A stretch of 64,000 nt of DNA from NCBI GenBank assembly GCA_018398805.1, contig JAGFBZ010000814.1, positions 1,364,001-1,428,000 of the forward strand. The letters run 5' to 3'. Below are positions 45,583 through 58,353 of this stretch, one piece after another (position 1 is the stretch's first letter; each line of letters begins with the position of its first letter). This DNA comes from Hirundichthys speculiger (lineage: Eukaryota > Chordata > Actinopteri > Beloniformes > Exocoetidae). The notes beneath the pieces were generated by a model. The model saw only the letters and a list, made by a program, of their open reading frames with translations. It was not told where the DNA came from and did not search any database. A program made the position numbers and the translations under genes.

Positions 45583-48019
45583 ATCTAAGGTGTATCAGCA
45601 GAGCGCATACATTAAGTCTTCCACATTCTGCCTCTTTTCATACATATAAACAGGTCACCAATCAGCAACAAAGTTAGTCAAAACTTAATTGGGATGTGTG
45701 GAAAAAGCCTAGTGTGTTGCACAGCAATTTATTTTTAATCTTTGCCCCTCAATTGGTGACCGCTGATTAACAACCTGCACATAAAGAGATTCACTGAGCA
45801 TCTTTGTTTTTTTTTCTTCTTTTAGATGAAACATATCTATAGAAGGCATTTCATAGTTCAAATCTATAACCCTGCCGAGTCAACTGTCTGGGCTAGCTTA
45901 AGAGGATTTGCGTATTTCCAATGTAAAACCCAACAAAGTCTTTCATACTGAGCAAACCATGGCACATAAAAGAAACCTTCAGATCCAAATAAATTCACAA
46001 AAAAAAACGTAATAGTGCTTATCACTACAGGATGTAGTGACACCTAGAAATACTTTTTTCGTGCATCTTTACCATAGATCTTCTATGCCACAAAATTGTG
46101 TACTTATCAAACAAAAATACCTACTAGACTAAAAATATTCAATTAAGACACACACACAAAGAAAAACAAACAAAAAAAAAACTTCCTTCTACAGCCAGTC
46201 TAAGATGAACTAAACAGTGATTAGGACTGTAATCCTATTGCATTAATTTATATAAAAATAAATCAGCTATAGTGGTTATTTCTTTTAAAATCAGGCACAG
46301 TAACAAAACAAATGTAGTAAAAAAAAAAAACTAAAAAAACTAAGAATAGAAACTAAATTCAGAGGTTAAAGCAATCCATCTGCAGCAACAGCAGAGGTCC
46401 GTGTGTAGATGCTGGCAGCAGTGCTCAGTCCTGGAGCCACAGACTAAAAGAACAGGAGATGGCCAACTCGCATCATTATACCCTTTCACATATATAAACT
46501 TTTATCCTGAGCTTCATGTGGTTGTCAACAAAAGTGCAGGGGTGACTAGCTGGATCAGGGTCACCTTGTTTGTAAGACAACTTTAAATAACTTCAGAGCG
46601 TACACAATTGGTAACTTTGGCATGATTAGTTCCTGTTTTACACCCAATACCTGACAAGCGTCTGCCATTCTTGTGTCCACATTAAAGGAGTACGTACTGA
46701 CATTATGTTTTTGGATACTAACCAGAAGTTATCACATTCTGCCCCAACCTTTTTATACATGTATAAATGTCACTGAAGTTGGGTAATGTTGCAGGAGAGA
46801 GGACTGTTTATTTAAAAAAAAAAACATTTCCACAAATATTTAAAAAGGATTCAGCATTATATATTTGAGTTCTGCTAAATTAAAATCTATTTTTAAAGCT
46901 GCTGCATCAGAAATGTTAATCCAGATGAATTTCATTCCATCTTGCATTAAAAGATGACTGGTAATTAATTTCTAGTCTAAGATGGTATGAGAACTCTTAT
47001 CAGACATTTTTACTAAACTGTTCAACAACGGAACATGTCAGCAGTATAACTGAATAAGGTCCATGTTAATCTTAAATAACAAATTGGGCTGGGAATCTGA
47101 CTAAGCCAGACCTAACGGATAGGCAGGTGCTTGGATTAATCTGACATATGATCTGTTCTTTAAAAGGAGTCTATCACATCATATTACATGAACAATTAAC
47201 AGCACTACTCAATCTTTCCTGTCAAATGTTTCTTTACCATCGCATCTTTTTCACAGCATTTGATACAAAGGGACAAGAAAAACTGCAGAATGTTCTATCA
47301 CATTTGGGGTTGAGAGCTGCAGCGTCTTAGACTAGAAATTCATGCTTTGAATTTAAAAGTTAATTCTAATAAACTTTTGTGCACTGTGGGCAAATATTAG
47401 AAGCAATGTCAGGTATACTCCACTTTAAGAGAATGAGTTAAAACATGGTAAAAACATGTTTTAGATTTATCATTTAACAGCATAATCATACTGCGCATTA
47501 AGAAAATGGAGGTAAGAAAACTGGGTCACTTTAAAGTTACGAGGCAAATATGGAGTGTTGACAGCTTGTATTAGCAATGTTTCAGGTAATTACAAAGTGA
47601 AACTATATGACAGAAAGGCAATTAAAAAAAAAAGGAGGAATTTCCTATTCAAACTAGTAAAACACATTGGCTACAAAACCTAGCTGCTTGTTACGACAGA
47701 TGAATAAATCATGTCATTATGGCACAAGAGTATAATGTATATGTTTTGGGAGAAGTGGTGTTGAAAATGGTAGTTCAATGAATGGAGTGCACTTAATGGA
47801 GGAACCAAGAAAACCATGGCCCTCCCAAAGCCTGGACTCAGATCTCATCCTGGACATTTATATTTGTAATATGCATCTAAAGAATGTGCTTGTGATGGCC
47901 TTGCAGAATGTACTGTGTTTTTGTCCCCACCTTTTGTTTAACCAAGTGTGTCTTTAGAAATTAAGATTTTTGGATTTAGCCAAAACCTGACTATTGTTTG
48001 CATTTACTGTGTGTGTAAG

Positions 48020-48088
48020 CGTGTATATATATATATATATATACATACATATACACACACACACACATACACACACACGTATATATAT
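48020..48088. repeat. (TA)n/(CA)n compound microsatellite
   Basis: TA tract followed by CATA and CA units, then TA again, 60 nt downstream of the ppp2r2a stop codon, so probably inside its 3' UTR. Confidence 0.9.
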
Positions 48089-48140
48089 CAGAGCAATGAG
48101 GCGCAAGCAAAAACCAGAATCTTACAGGTTTAACAAAATG

Positions 48141-51100
48141 CTAGTTCACTTTATCCTGGAATATATACAGATTGTTGGTAGTGGCCACTGCAATGATGTT
48201 ATCCAGGGGATGCCAGGTAGTGTGTAGAATCTTCTTGTTGAAGTCCAGACTGTCTACACTGATCTCATCCTTTTTGCGCTTCCCACCTGTGCTTATTTTG
48301 CGAGGCTTCAGTACTGATCTTGGCCTGCTGTTTTCGCGCGATGCCTCAAAGGTCAAATCCTGCTGATAGCCTCTGTCAAACATCCTGAAGAAGTTGTTGT
48401 AGGAACCCGTCATCACAACACTGTGGAAAAGACGAGCCCATGAGCAGCAATTTCAGCATCAGTAAATATTGGCGTCAAACAGCATCCTGGGAAATGCACC
48501 CAGAAGAATTTAGAAAATACTGTTATTTTTAATAGTATAAATGTATCTGTTGTGTGATTTTATGCTTTCTGTGATCAGATAAACAACAAAACAATGTTGG
48601 TTAGTTAGTTTGTGGCAGATATGTCATAGTTTCATTGGATCAAATGCCCTTGGCACTGTATGGTTTTCAGTGAACTTATAAGATGGCTGAAATTCCAGTA
48701 CGTAGCTTCCTCTACCACTGGTCTAGTGGTCTGCTCTGAGCAGATAACCAGAAGAGGCGATAAGGTGTTTCTGCGTTCAGTGGTGGGTCTCTCAAAATAT
48801 GTATTAGACAAACATGCTTTTTTTTTTTTTTTTTTTGCTTAAATGCTCATTTGCATTTGAATTATCACAACTGAAACCTTTACCTTGACTGGATACAAGA
48901 AAAAAAAAAAAAGGAAAATGTAAATTATATCAACAACAACAATAATAATAATAATTCACCTGTCATTCCCATTCCAACAGCATTCAAACTTGTCGAAGAT
49001 GCAATCGTTCTCATAAAGTGAACACAACTTGCTCCTGAGGTATTCATGCACCTGTTAAAAGAAAGCAATGAGGATGTCACAGGAAGACCTGACTTCTGTA
49101 AAATATTCCAAACATTCTTGTTGTCAGGTACAGACCTGGTATGTTTCTACTGGTCGGGTTTCCATGTAGAGATCCCAAATTTTGACTGACAGGTAGTCAC
49201 GTGTCATCATGTAGCGTCCATTATGACTGAACTTCACATCAGAGATGGATGAAATTATTTCAGAAAAGAATGAACGGTTGTTTGGATCTTCTGGCTCCTC
49301 GAACACTTTAACAAAAAAAACAAAAACAAAACAAATTTATCCTCACTGCACACCACATAATGTTGCGCACTATTACCGAGTCAAGCTCTTCCTCTGCTCA
49401 ACTGTCACCACAACTTCATCTTAACATCTATTAATTCTGTTTCCTCTCATGTATTTTACAAATTATGCCATTCCAGGGGCAGGCGATATATACAAGAATC
49501 TGACAAACCTAGATCCCCCCTTTCCTCAGAGCACACTTTAATTTATTCCTCTTATGTCCGCTCCCATAAAATACATTTCTGAAAATAAAATAGGCTACAG
49601 CAACAAGTAGTATTCTTAATATGCAACTATGATAATATTTCTAAATATTCAAAACTCTTAACACTAAAAAGTAGGCCAGTGAAGCAAGCTTTAGGCTCCT
49701 GTTAAACATGAAAGCAATATCTGTCCATTAAAAGGGAATATACTAAAATTTCCTCTAGAAAATTTAGCAGATATATACAGTAACAAAGTTGAGTTACTTT
49801 TGGCGTGCTTGTCACAGAGTGCTGATGCCCTCATGTCACACAAGCGGATGGTTCCCTTGCTGCTGCTGTAGACAAAGGTGTTGCAGTGGTTGGGGTGGAA
49901 CTCAGCAGCTGTGATCACTTCTGTCAAATCTTCCATATTGGCCGGCTTTATGTCAACAATATCTAGAAAGTTGAGGTTAAGGTGAGATTTCCTCAACTTG
50001 AAAAAGAGCAAAATATTTCAGAAAAAAAATTAAAAGCCCAACTATTCAACAAATGTGGATTCGTAGAGGCAGGCTTTGCTGTAAATACAGTATGTCCACA
50101 TTGAACTCTCTTCTCTTTTCTTGGTTTGTATATGTGAGGTGTGAGTAAAAGATCTAAGGAGGAGACGGGAAAGGATTCAGGTATGGAGCACTTTATAAAA
50201 ATGAGAAATCTTTGCTTTGGTACAGCAATTTCTAAACCAATGAGAATTTATTATGACATTTGACACAACTGCATCATCTGTGCCTTCTTTCCTAGACAGT
50301 GCTTGTGACAGTACAAAGTGTATATTCAGCCTTAATTTAATTTACAAATTGACATAATGCACCATCTCCCTTTTATACATCAGAGATGTCAGATACATCG
50401 TCAGAGTAAGGACCTGAAATACTTATAATTCAAGTTCCTCTTTCCTCCAAGTCCTTTTTAGGAATTGAGACATTGTGCATGAGCTGACACCAATTTCTAG
50501 ACGCAAGCAGGACACTGAAGAAGAGAGGAGATGGGAGGTGCCACAGCATAAAATGCTATGTGGAAGTTACTCTGGTGACATCTGGTGGTGATAGAGCATA
50601 ACACTGTGATTCAAGCAAGACAGCAGTGAACGCCCGCTCACCTCTGTTAAGCCTCCCTTTAAAAATGTTGACTATATTTAATAGACAAGCCCGACAGTTG
50701 TTCCAATAAGTTATATAATCAACATGTGTTTAATTTCAGTTCAGTTATCTAAAATGGAACAGAAAAAGGCACACAAAACTGAGCTTGAGAGGGAGACTGA
50801 ATATTGCAGTCATACTAGAGCAAGGCGATGCCACATAACATCAATACCAATCGAACATTTAACTTTTATTATGACTAATAAGCAATTACTTTAGTCTTAT
50901 TTTTTGCCCTGATAGAACACTGATGGGTTTTGCTGTAAATATGCTCAATAACTGAAATAAAAGACTACATATTCTTGTTATTTAAAATAAGCGTACATGA
51001 ACGTACAGTTTGAAAGTGATAGAATTAAAAACGGTTATTGGTTCTGAACGTTAAGATTAGATCAATTTTCAAAATTAAGTGCCCAGCCCCAAGTCCTACT

Positions 51101-54100
51101 GACATAAGATGGACAGGTCCAAATTTACACTTTTCACTCAATATTCTTGCAGTACCACATGTTTCTTTTACAGGAGACATGGTCAAGAAGTCTGAAGAGC
51201 AAGATGAGTTTAGCTGTGTGAGAAGAGCAATTAAAGGATACTAAAGCTGTGATCAGTAATCTCCAGATTCCAGAGGTTGATGCGCAGGTCATCTGCAGAC
51301 AGATAGGTTTCGCAATCACTGTTGACAGAGATGGAGTTGATATGGTAGGTGTGAGCATTTGCGAACACTCGTCTCGGGCTCGCTTCCACCATCAAGTCCA
51401 TGGGTTTGAATACTGGTACCTAGGTAGAGGTAGGGAGAAAGAATCAGCAAAAAAGAGAAGATTTTATATACTCTATAGGTGTGCTCCTGTCAGGATATTT
51501 TTCGCATCAAGGTCTGAAAAGTCTGTCAATGATCCCTTCATTTAAGCCAGGTGGAGCAGGGAAACATTTAAAACATGCAGAGCAGTAGTACTTGAGGACC
51601 AGGACGGAGAAAAACACTGAGACACAAAAATATCTTTGAGACAAAGAAAGAAGATCTGGCCTTATTATTCAGGCTAGTTGCCAGTGGAACATTTGAAAAC
51701 TGATCATTAAATGCAGACCTGCTCTTCCCAAACTAGAGGACAGATAAAGAGGGTCACTTGGAGTGAAGACTAAAGCTGGACGGCCTTTATGATCAGAGTA
51801 GTCAATTCTGACTGCTCAAACTCACATGAGACAAATAAAATTAAACTTTAGAATTTCATTAGCAAAGTATCAGTCACTGTATAATGTGTATAATGTTTGT
51901 TTTTAATTAAATTTACCAGATACTGAAGGCAGATGTGAAAAAGAAAGTACACTTGCTTAATTCTAAGGTTTTACATATCAAAGATGCCACATATTAAAAT
52001 ACCATATCTGGAAATTGGCATAATCATGGCCACTTGAAACAAAAACAAAGCCAAAATTCAAAACCTGTGTCACTGGGGAGCAACGCTTAGCCCACCCCTT
52101 ATTGTGTGTGGAAAAGGAAATGATTACACACCCGTAGTGTTGTGACAGTGTTGGGATCTCTGTATCGCCCATCTTCCTCCTTCAAATTGTAGCCCTCTGG
52201 TCTCTTGTCACGCTCACTAATTTTCCACAGCTTAATGGTTTTGTCTGCCAGTAAGAGCACAGATCAGTCCATTTTCAATGACAGGAGAAAATGGAAAAGA
52301 GCTAAGACTGAAAACTTCAGAGAACAGATGAAAGTGTTCGGATTAAAATGAGAAAATAATCACAAACTTCAGCTCTGCTACAGAGACTGAAACCAACTGT
52401 AGTGAAGTAGTTTACAAACCATTTGTAGACAACAAGAAATGTGCTGCATTCTTCTGAGGTAGCCATCGAATCTTGTTGATCTTCTCCTCAATCTCAAGAC
52501 TTTTCAGATAGTCAAATTCAGGCTCATGGCTCTGGAAGGTGCTGTAAACATTGTACTCCCCTCGGCACTGTGGCTGATTCTTGCTCTACACAATGACAGA
52601 CTTTAGCTTGAGTGATGATTAACAAAAATAGGTCCATGTTTATATCAAACATGCATGTTTCATGATGATAAACCATATAAAATCACCAAATGCAATTGTT
52701 TCCTAAACAATTGGTTTTTTGAAAGAATGCTCAACCATTTATTCAAAAGCATTACTCAAACGTACCTCTGGCTCCTGTTGAAAGATGACAACACGACCCC
52801 CTTTGTCTCCAGTGGCAAGAAGCTCCCCAGATTGGTTGAATTCAACAGTAGATATGATGTCAGCTGTAAATAAGTACAATAATTATTTAAATGATTGCTA
52901 CTCCATTGAGGACAGTGTATAACTTTTAAAGTGTAAAAATATTTTCACTTGGTTCCAAGGTTTTTCCTGGTTGAAGGAGGAATTAATTTCAAGGATGCAC
53001 ATTGAGCACTATTGAAAGATGCTTTATGTTCTCTTTTCTACGGCTATCTGCAGCCAAAACCTAATTTTTGGCACATCCAGTTATATTCCTACTATGTGTA
53101 TAAGTTACCACAGCAATTGTGTGGGTGAAAAACATCAGCAGGGGCGCACATTGGATCTAATTACTTGCAAAATATGGTGTTAATAGTCAGAAATATCAGA
53201 TTCTGGTCAGATATGCCAAAAATCAGATTTGGCTGGCTGGGTGAACAAAGCTTAAGTCCACTTGTGAGAGGTGAACATGAAGAGTTCAAATACAGAGAAA
53301 CCTAATGTATGCTGAAGTCTTTCCTTCTGTAACTGTCTGCGTTTCAAAGACAGGCTTCTCCAGAAGTCCTACAGAGAAACAATCACCCCCCGTTAACACA
53401 CGGGCATTATTCTGAGCTTCTGCAAGCCTGATACGACCCATCTCCATACAAACTGTTGTACAAAACAAACGGTAGCAGAAGAAGAGGAAGAATACTGTAC
53501 GTTCAAGAATAAAATAATACGACTACTGTGATGTTGAATCTACAGTTTGTCTAGTATGTTTTTCTACGATGACAGGAGAGGTTCTCATTTAACTTGTTCA
53601 GAGCTGAAGCTGACCATAAACAGCTCTACAGCCTTTTACGCACAGAAATATAGTCACCATGTACAATATAAACATAGGCTAGCATTTAATTTTTATTTTT
53701 CATTCACATTAAATATAACAAACATGTAAAAGTATTTAAAACACAAACTACCATCCCACGATACCTTAAAAATCACTCTTCACTCTTGTATCACTTTTAT
53801 GGCAAGATTCTAAAAGAGTAAAATCCAGCCCTGATATGCCGTGTAAAACAAATAAATACAGAATCCAATGATTTGCAGAACTCATAAACCCACATTTTAT
53901 TCCCAATATAACGTAAAGAACATATCAGATGCTGAAACTGGGACATTTACACCACTTCATGGAAAAACTTTTGACTTTGAAGAAAGTATTATCTCTCTAA
54001 TTAAATCTCTATCATTATTCTAGCATTTAGCTAATATAAGTAATTTTGGTAATCTAAGTGACCTCAAACAGGAAAGGTTTACTCTGATTATAAGATTATG

Positions 54101-54860
54101 AGTCTTTTTATACAGTAAATGTAAACTTTCAACTAAGTGTCTATGCATGTACGTGTTTTCAGCTCTCTCAAACAACGCAAACAATATGCAATACACTTTC
54201 CCCATCTTTCTAAAAGCAATAAATTGATATTTTTGCACCAATTGTGTTAACATTTGTGAGCTACCAGGAAGCAAGTGCCGAGCCACAGGCTCTTCCACTT
54301 CAGCAGAAACTGATTAATGCTCTAAAGGGGCGTCTTTGCATCATATGTAAGCAAATAAAACACAGAGCAGCAGTTGTTAAACAAGCACAAGGTGCGGTCT
54401 GACTCAGAGACCAGCAGATGGACTCACCCTCAACGACATCATCATCCATCGCTCCTTTGACTTGAGAGAAGCACCACTGCACATCGTTGCTCCCACCACC
54501 GGGCCCTGCACGAAACACAAGCCCAAGTTTTGACACAGCACCATCAAAGACAACTTCTGACGCGTTAGCCTGGCGCTAATAATCAGCAGAGCGAGACCGC
54601 ACGTGGCTTCAAACTAAAGCCTGGCGGATCAACTTGTGCGGTAGATTTATTAGTTCAATATTGTGAGAGTTTCACAAACGACTTGTATCCACTCAGGAAA
54701 TCACACAGGCGTCTTGTGGTATCCTAGCTTACTAGCTAGCCTGCGCTGGTTGACCATAACTGAGGGCGACCAACCCATCATCTGTATCAAACAGCAGGAC
54801 ACTTGACAACAACTGCATCATGCACATCCCAACAGCCTTCATTCGAGCGTTACCTGCCAT
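48141..54860 (-). CDS. ppp2r2a: PP2A regulatory subunit B55-alpha, complete, 10 coding exons
   Basis: Exons: 54854-54860, 54428-54505, 52766-52863, 52420-52585, 52132-52244, 51242-51419, 49798-49962, 49136-49305, 48960-49051, 48141-48420. They sum to 1347 nt, 448 residues (human 447), all phases consistent. The first coding exon is only 7 nt (ATGGCAG). The protein reads [20 protein letters not shown], then WD-repeat blades such as [20 protein letters not shown] and [51 protein letters not shown], and ends [15 protein letters not shown]55-alpha is a seven-blade WD40 propeller that directs protein phosphatase 2A to substrates in mitotic exit, tau and Akt control. A local difference from human is [13 protein letters not shown] for ENKIQSHSRGEYN. 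No damage seen. Confidence 0.97.
51540..51605. mobile_element. Half copy of the foldback hAT MITE
   Basis: 'ggagcagggaaacatttaaaa' followed by 'catgcagagcagtag' and 'cttgaggaccag' matches the right half of the element at 45357-45582. In a ppp2r2a intron. Confidence 0.6.
53832..53972 (-). mobile_element. Interspersed repeat fragment (shared with 20497-20606)
   Basis: 'caaataaatacagaatccaa', 'tgatttgcagaactcataaa' and 'ttccatgaagtgg' (minus strand) mirror the copy at 20497-20606. In ppp2r2a intron 2. Confidence 0.65.
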
Positions 54861-55230
54861 GGTGACGGACTCAGATGGGGGTCTCTAGAGCGGGCTCAGG
54901 CCCGGGACTGGAACAACGTTGACCCGCGTCGGCTGGTTGGGAGGTTCCGACCGAGTAACAGTGGACAAATGACCCCGGTTTGCTGTTACTTACTCGCTAA
55001 ATTCTTCAATCGTGGTTTTTTCGGACAGTGCGAAACAGATCTCCACCGTAAAAAACAGCCCACCAACCTCAGTAGTGGTTTACAGACTTTGCACTCTACT
55101 TTGAGATTTCCCTCGCCTCTGCCTCTTCCAGTATCACACTTTCAAAATGGCGCAGCGCGGGCGGCGTTCGCCAGGAATCAGAAAGCAGAGACGGCGCTCC
55201 ATGAACTTTTAAATTGAGCTGTGAGCGAAG
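54861..55230 (-). promoter_or_regulatory. ppp2r2a: ppp2r2a 5' UTR and promoter region
   Basis: CpG-richer sequence directly upstream of the 7-nt first coding exon (for example atggcgcagcgcgggcggcg at about 55147). No TATA box recognised; typical of a housekeeping promoter. The start site is not defined. Confidence 0.5.
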
Positions 55231-56633
55231 AGTGTCATTTCACTGCTTATATACAACGTACGTCCTATTGGTTTATTTTGATTCGAAATTGTACTAAAAT
55301 AAATTAAGATATTTCTTATTAAATCCTGTAACGAATGCATCCCGCCCATGTGTATTGTGTTAGTGATTAAAATCGAACTGACCCGCGCACTGAAGGGGGG
55401 AATTCAGAAACTGCAGCCAGAAAACTGTGATGTGCAGTTTTGCTGTTTCATTTTGAGAAATAGATTTCATGCGGATTTCATATTGAAATAAAGAAATTAC
55501 GATCGAAAAAGTTCTCATTTAATGATATTGTTATATAATTGCTATGGGTTGCTGTGATTAGCGATACGTTTTGGTCAATTAGTGAAAAAATATACATTTA
55601 GAAGCGAACATTATTATTATTGTTGTTGTTGTTATTATTATTTGCATTTTCCGTAGTGTTTTTGAAATTTGACCAAATTAAATTAACCTTACAAATACAG
55701 GGCAGACACTGCAGCGGCGATGTTTGTGTTGGTTTCTTTTGAGTCACTTATTTTTGCTTCTGTTTGTAATAAAAAGCGAACAACGTTGACCTTTCAGTTT
55801 ATCTCCTATTTTCAATTTAAATAAAAAACTTAATGAGTCATTATTCATCATGCCAAAAATCTTTATGAAGAACAAATATTAAGCTATAATGCTGACAAAC
55901 CGCAAAAAAAGTTTCCCTAATATACAAAATAATATATATTGTCAAATCAAATGAATCTGCACAAATATATTTTGGCACAAAAGCCTACAAGTGTTCAGTA
56001 TAGCTAATTTTAAGGTTTGGTTGATATATTTACAACCCACCTCAGTTATAATCTCTAAGCTATATTGAATTGCTGTATTAAATATATTTATATCACAATG
56101 CTTGTTACAATGAACTTGTAACAAGCAGTGTGTGTGTGTGTGTGTGGGGGGGGGGGGGTTCTCTGTTTTGTTTCAAATATCAGCAGATGTGACTTTTTAG
56201 TATGACACATGATATCAGAATTGCTTTCATATGTATATTTAAAAAAAAAAAAAAAAAAAACGTAATCCCTCTCCTGCTCTGGCTGTTATGTACAATTTTG
56301 TGTTTGGTATTTGCTTTGGAAAATGTCTTTTGAGAGCATGTTATGGGTCCATGCACCACCAAAGTGACATAAGAGAAATCCTAAGTCAGATCTGAGGCTG
56401 GGACAGTGCCCCTCATGGTCAGTGTTATTACTATTATGAATTTATTATTATCCCATTTCAAAGTTTCACACAATTTTTCTGAGGTCTTAATAAAATGTCT
56501 GTCTTCAGTCAGTTTACCACTTAGAGTACAAAGCTCCCCTTTTCACCATGTCCTTTTTGTAGGAGATGATTTTAGGGGGTGGGGTCAGTCACTCTCATCT
56601 TCTGTGGTATGTTTTGTGCTACTCTCTTCTGAG

Positions 56634-57016
56634 CAGGGGTGAGTATTGGCAAGGACCTCGCAATACGATATGTATCGTGATACTTGGGTCATGGTACGAT
56701 ATTATCACGATATCGCTATATCGCTATATATTGCGATATTCTACCCAGTTAATATCAAAATTAAAAGTAGAGATGAAAAATCAAGTTGCTGTATATGTTC
56801 ATCAGATGATATTGATCATTCAGAGGACAAATTGAGTCAAAACTATTTGTTTCAAAACAACCTATTTATTGTTTATTATTAGTGTTTTTGCACATTTAAG
56901 TGAATGAATGAATTTTCCTAAAAAATCAATATTAGGAGCCAAAAAATTGATATTATATCGGGCGGCTGAATATTGCGATATATAGCCAAATCGATTTTTT
57001 TTTTTTCACACCACTA
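56634..57016. mobile_element. hAT-like MITE with intact 8-bp target duplication
   Basis: 383 bp starting caggggtgag and ending cacaccacta (imperfect inverted ends), flanked by identical 8-bp direct repeats cttctgag at 56626-56633 and 57017-57024. The interior is rich in self-complementary atcgcgatat-type stretches. No transposase ORF. Confidence 0.8.
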
Positions 57017-57410
57017 CTTCTGAGGTACAGAAAATCCAGTATGGTATGAAGTTGGGCAAAGATTTCGACATAGACGATGATGGATTATTCTACTCTAACC
57101 TGGGTCTTGTGATGTCACAGTGCCCATTTTGAGATCCAAGCCAGTACAAGTAAAATGACAGAATTTGCATAATATATAATATCAATAACATTTGATTCCT
57201 TTAATTTGGACAAAACTATTGGTAATGTGACTAATTACAAAGTTATTTAAGAATATGCAGATTGTGAAGCGGTGTTGAAAATTCTTATAACAGCAGTAAA
57301 GAACTTAAACTTTGTTAAAAATGAATGTATTGCATAAAAGGCCAGATTTCTGCTGATGGTGTGCTTTAACAGTAATGCAATCAATAGAATGAAGTAAATG
57401 TCCACGTTAT

Positions 57411-57545
57411 CTTCCATCCTTCCATTTTCTATTACCATTTTTCTATACTCTGTTCACAGTTGCAGGAATCTGCTGATCCCAGATGTCATGGGGTAAGAAA
57501 TGATGTACACTCTGAACAGGTAGCCAGTCCATCACAGGCCTCCGC
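57411..57545 (-). repeat. Dispersed fish repeat, copy 6 (diverged)
   Basis: 'ccatccttccattttctatt', 'aggaatctgctgatccca', 'tgtacactctgaacaggtag', 'ccagtccatcacaggcc'. Confidence 0.7.
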
Positions 57546-58116
57546 TTTACCAGATTACCCAACAAATCTAATCAGTGCAGTAACCTGTAGCATTTCTGGG
57601 CTCTGGTAGCCTGAGCCCCTGGGGTTCATTGCCTGCTATGGCTTGTAATTTTGCTTTCTCAGGCACACAAAATCCCAGCATAAACATTCCCACTGACATT
57701 ACCAGTCCTGATATACCACATTTAAATGACCATCTAAAGCCGTTGGTAATTAAATATAGAGTGCTTCATTGTCTGTCACGCAATCATATGAACATATTTA
57801 ATTTACTTCATTTCAGTTATGCTGCAACACACAGATTCAAACTTGAACTTTTTAATCACAGTCAACAACCACATAGGATAATGAATCTTACTTGAGACTT
57901 AAAACTATTCAGAAAAAAATGAGAAGAAAACCATACAAAAGCCTGAGTTCTACTGCAGAGTGCAAATCAAAGAAGGAATCAAACTTCATAAATCCTCTTA
58001 TCTGTTAGTGTTGCTTTCTAGGGAACTGCATAGACTTTAAATCCCAAGAAGGTCGGCCTGATCAACTCGAGCTTAAAGTCCAAGAACAGGCTCATTCTTG
58101 AATTGATGTTTTCATT

Positions 58117-58325
58117 TTATTTTGCCACCATGAAGTAAGTGGTCCACCTGGCAAGGAGTAAAGCCCCGAACAGAACAGTGTAGCTGAAGAGAACAAATTT
58201 GAGGATTTCCTTGAATGTCCGGAGGAAGCGGATCAACAAAGGTTCCACATCCAGAGGCTCCTGCTGTGTCTTCTGCCTCGGACCAGGCAGAGTCAGGGTG
58301 TCCCATGTTTTCACCTCGACCCATT
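58117..58325 (-). pseudogene. Orphan exon with one membrane helix, possibly chitin-synthase-like
   Basis: After an acceptor ATTTGTAG (minus strand) the frame reads EWVEVKTWDTLTLPGPRQKT, then PLLIRFLRTFKEILKFVLFS and YTVLFGALLLARWTTYFMVA, and stops at TAA. There is no in-frame ATG, so it needs an upstream exon. The nearest candidate donor (CAG|GTATGA at about 58978) does not give an open frame from an ATG. The helix with 'GALLLARxTxxFM' resembles the first membrane segment of animal chitin synthases, which follows a 'WD' motif, but the similarity is weak and from memory. AATAAA overlaps the stop codon. Either a relic of a lost gene or the end of a small membrane protein. Confidence 0.3.
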
Positions 58326-58353
58326 CTACAAATACACATCTGTTAGATTTCAC

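Larger units (their letters stand above)
42440..48140 (-). other. ppp2r2a: Probable long 3' UTR of ppp2r2a and intergenic DNA
   Basis: 5.7 kb without coding exons. Minus-strand AATAAA signals occur at several points (near 46806, 44262) and cluster at 42455-42552, a plausible final polyadenylation zone. A 32-A run at 42775-42806, a foldback MITE at 45357-45582 and a TA/CA microsatellite at 48020-48088 lie inside. Extent of the transcript is inferred. Confidence 0.35.
55231..58110. other. Intergenic DNA upstream of ppp2r2a
   Basis: AT-rich, with a TG/G-run at 56131-56158, an A-run near 56240, a hAT-like MITE (56634-57016) and a dispersed repeat (57411-57545). No coding exon recognised. Confidence 0.6.

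Noticed and set aside
57629..57895. 88-codon plus-strand ORF
   Set aside because: No start context, no domain pattern and follows a dispersed repeat copy; probably chance.
58112..58339. 75-codon ORF with ATG (MGRGEN..., from about 58324) in the orphan exon
   Set aside because: It has a start codon, but its product is low-quality and lacks the membrane helix. The overlapping frame without ATG looks much more protein-like.
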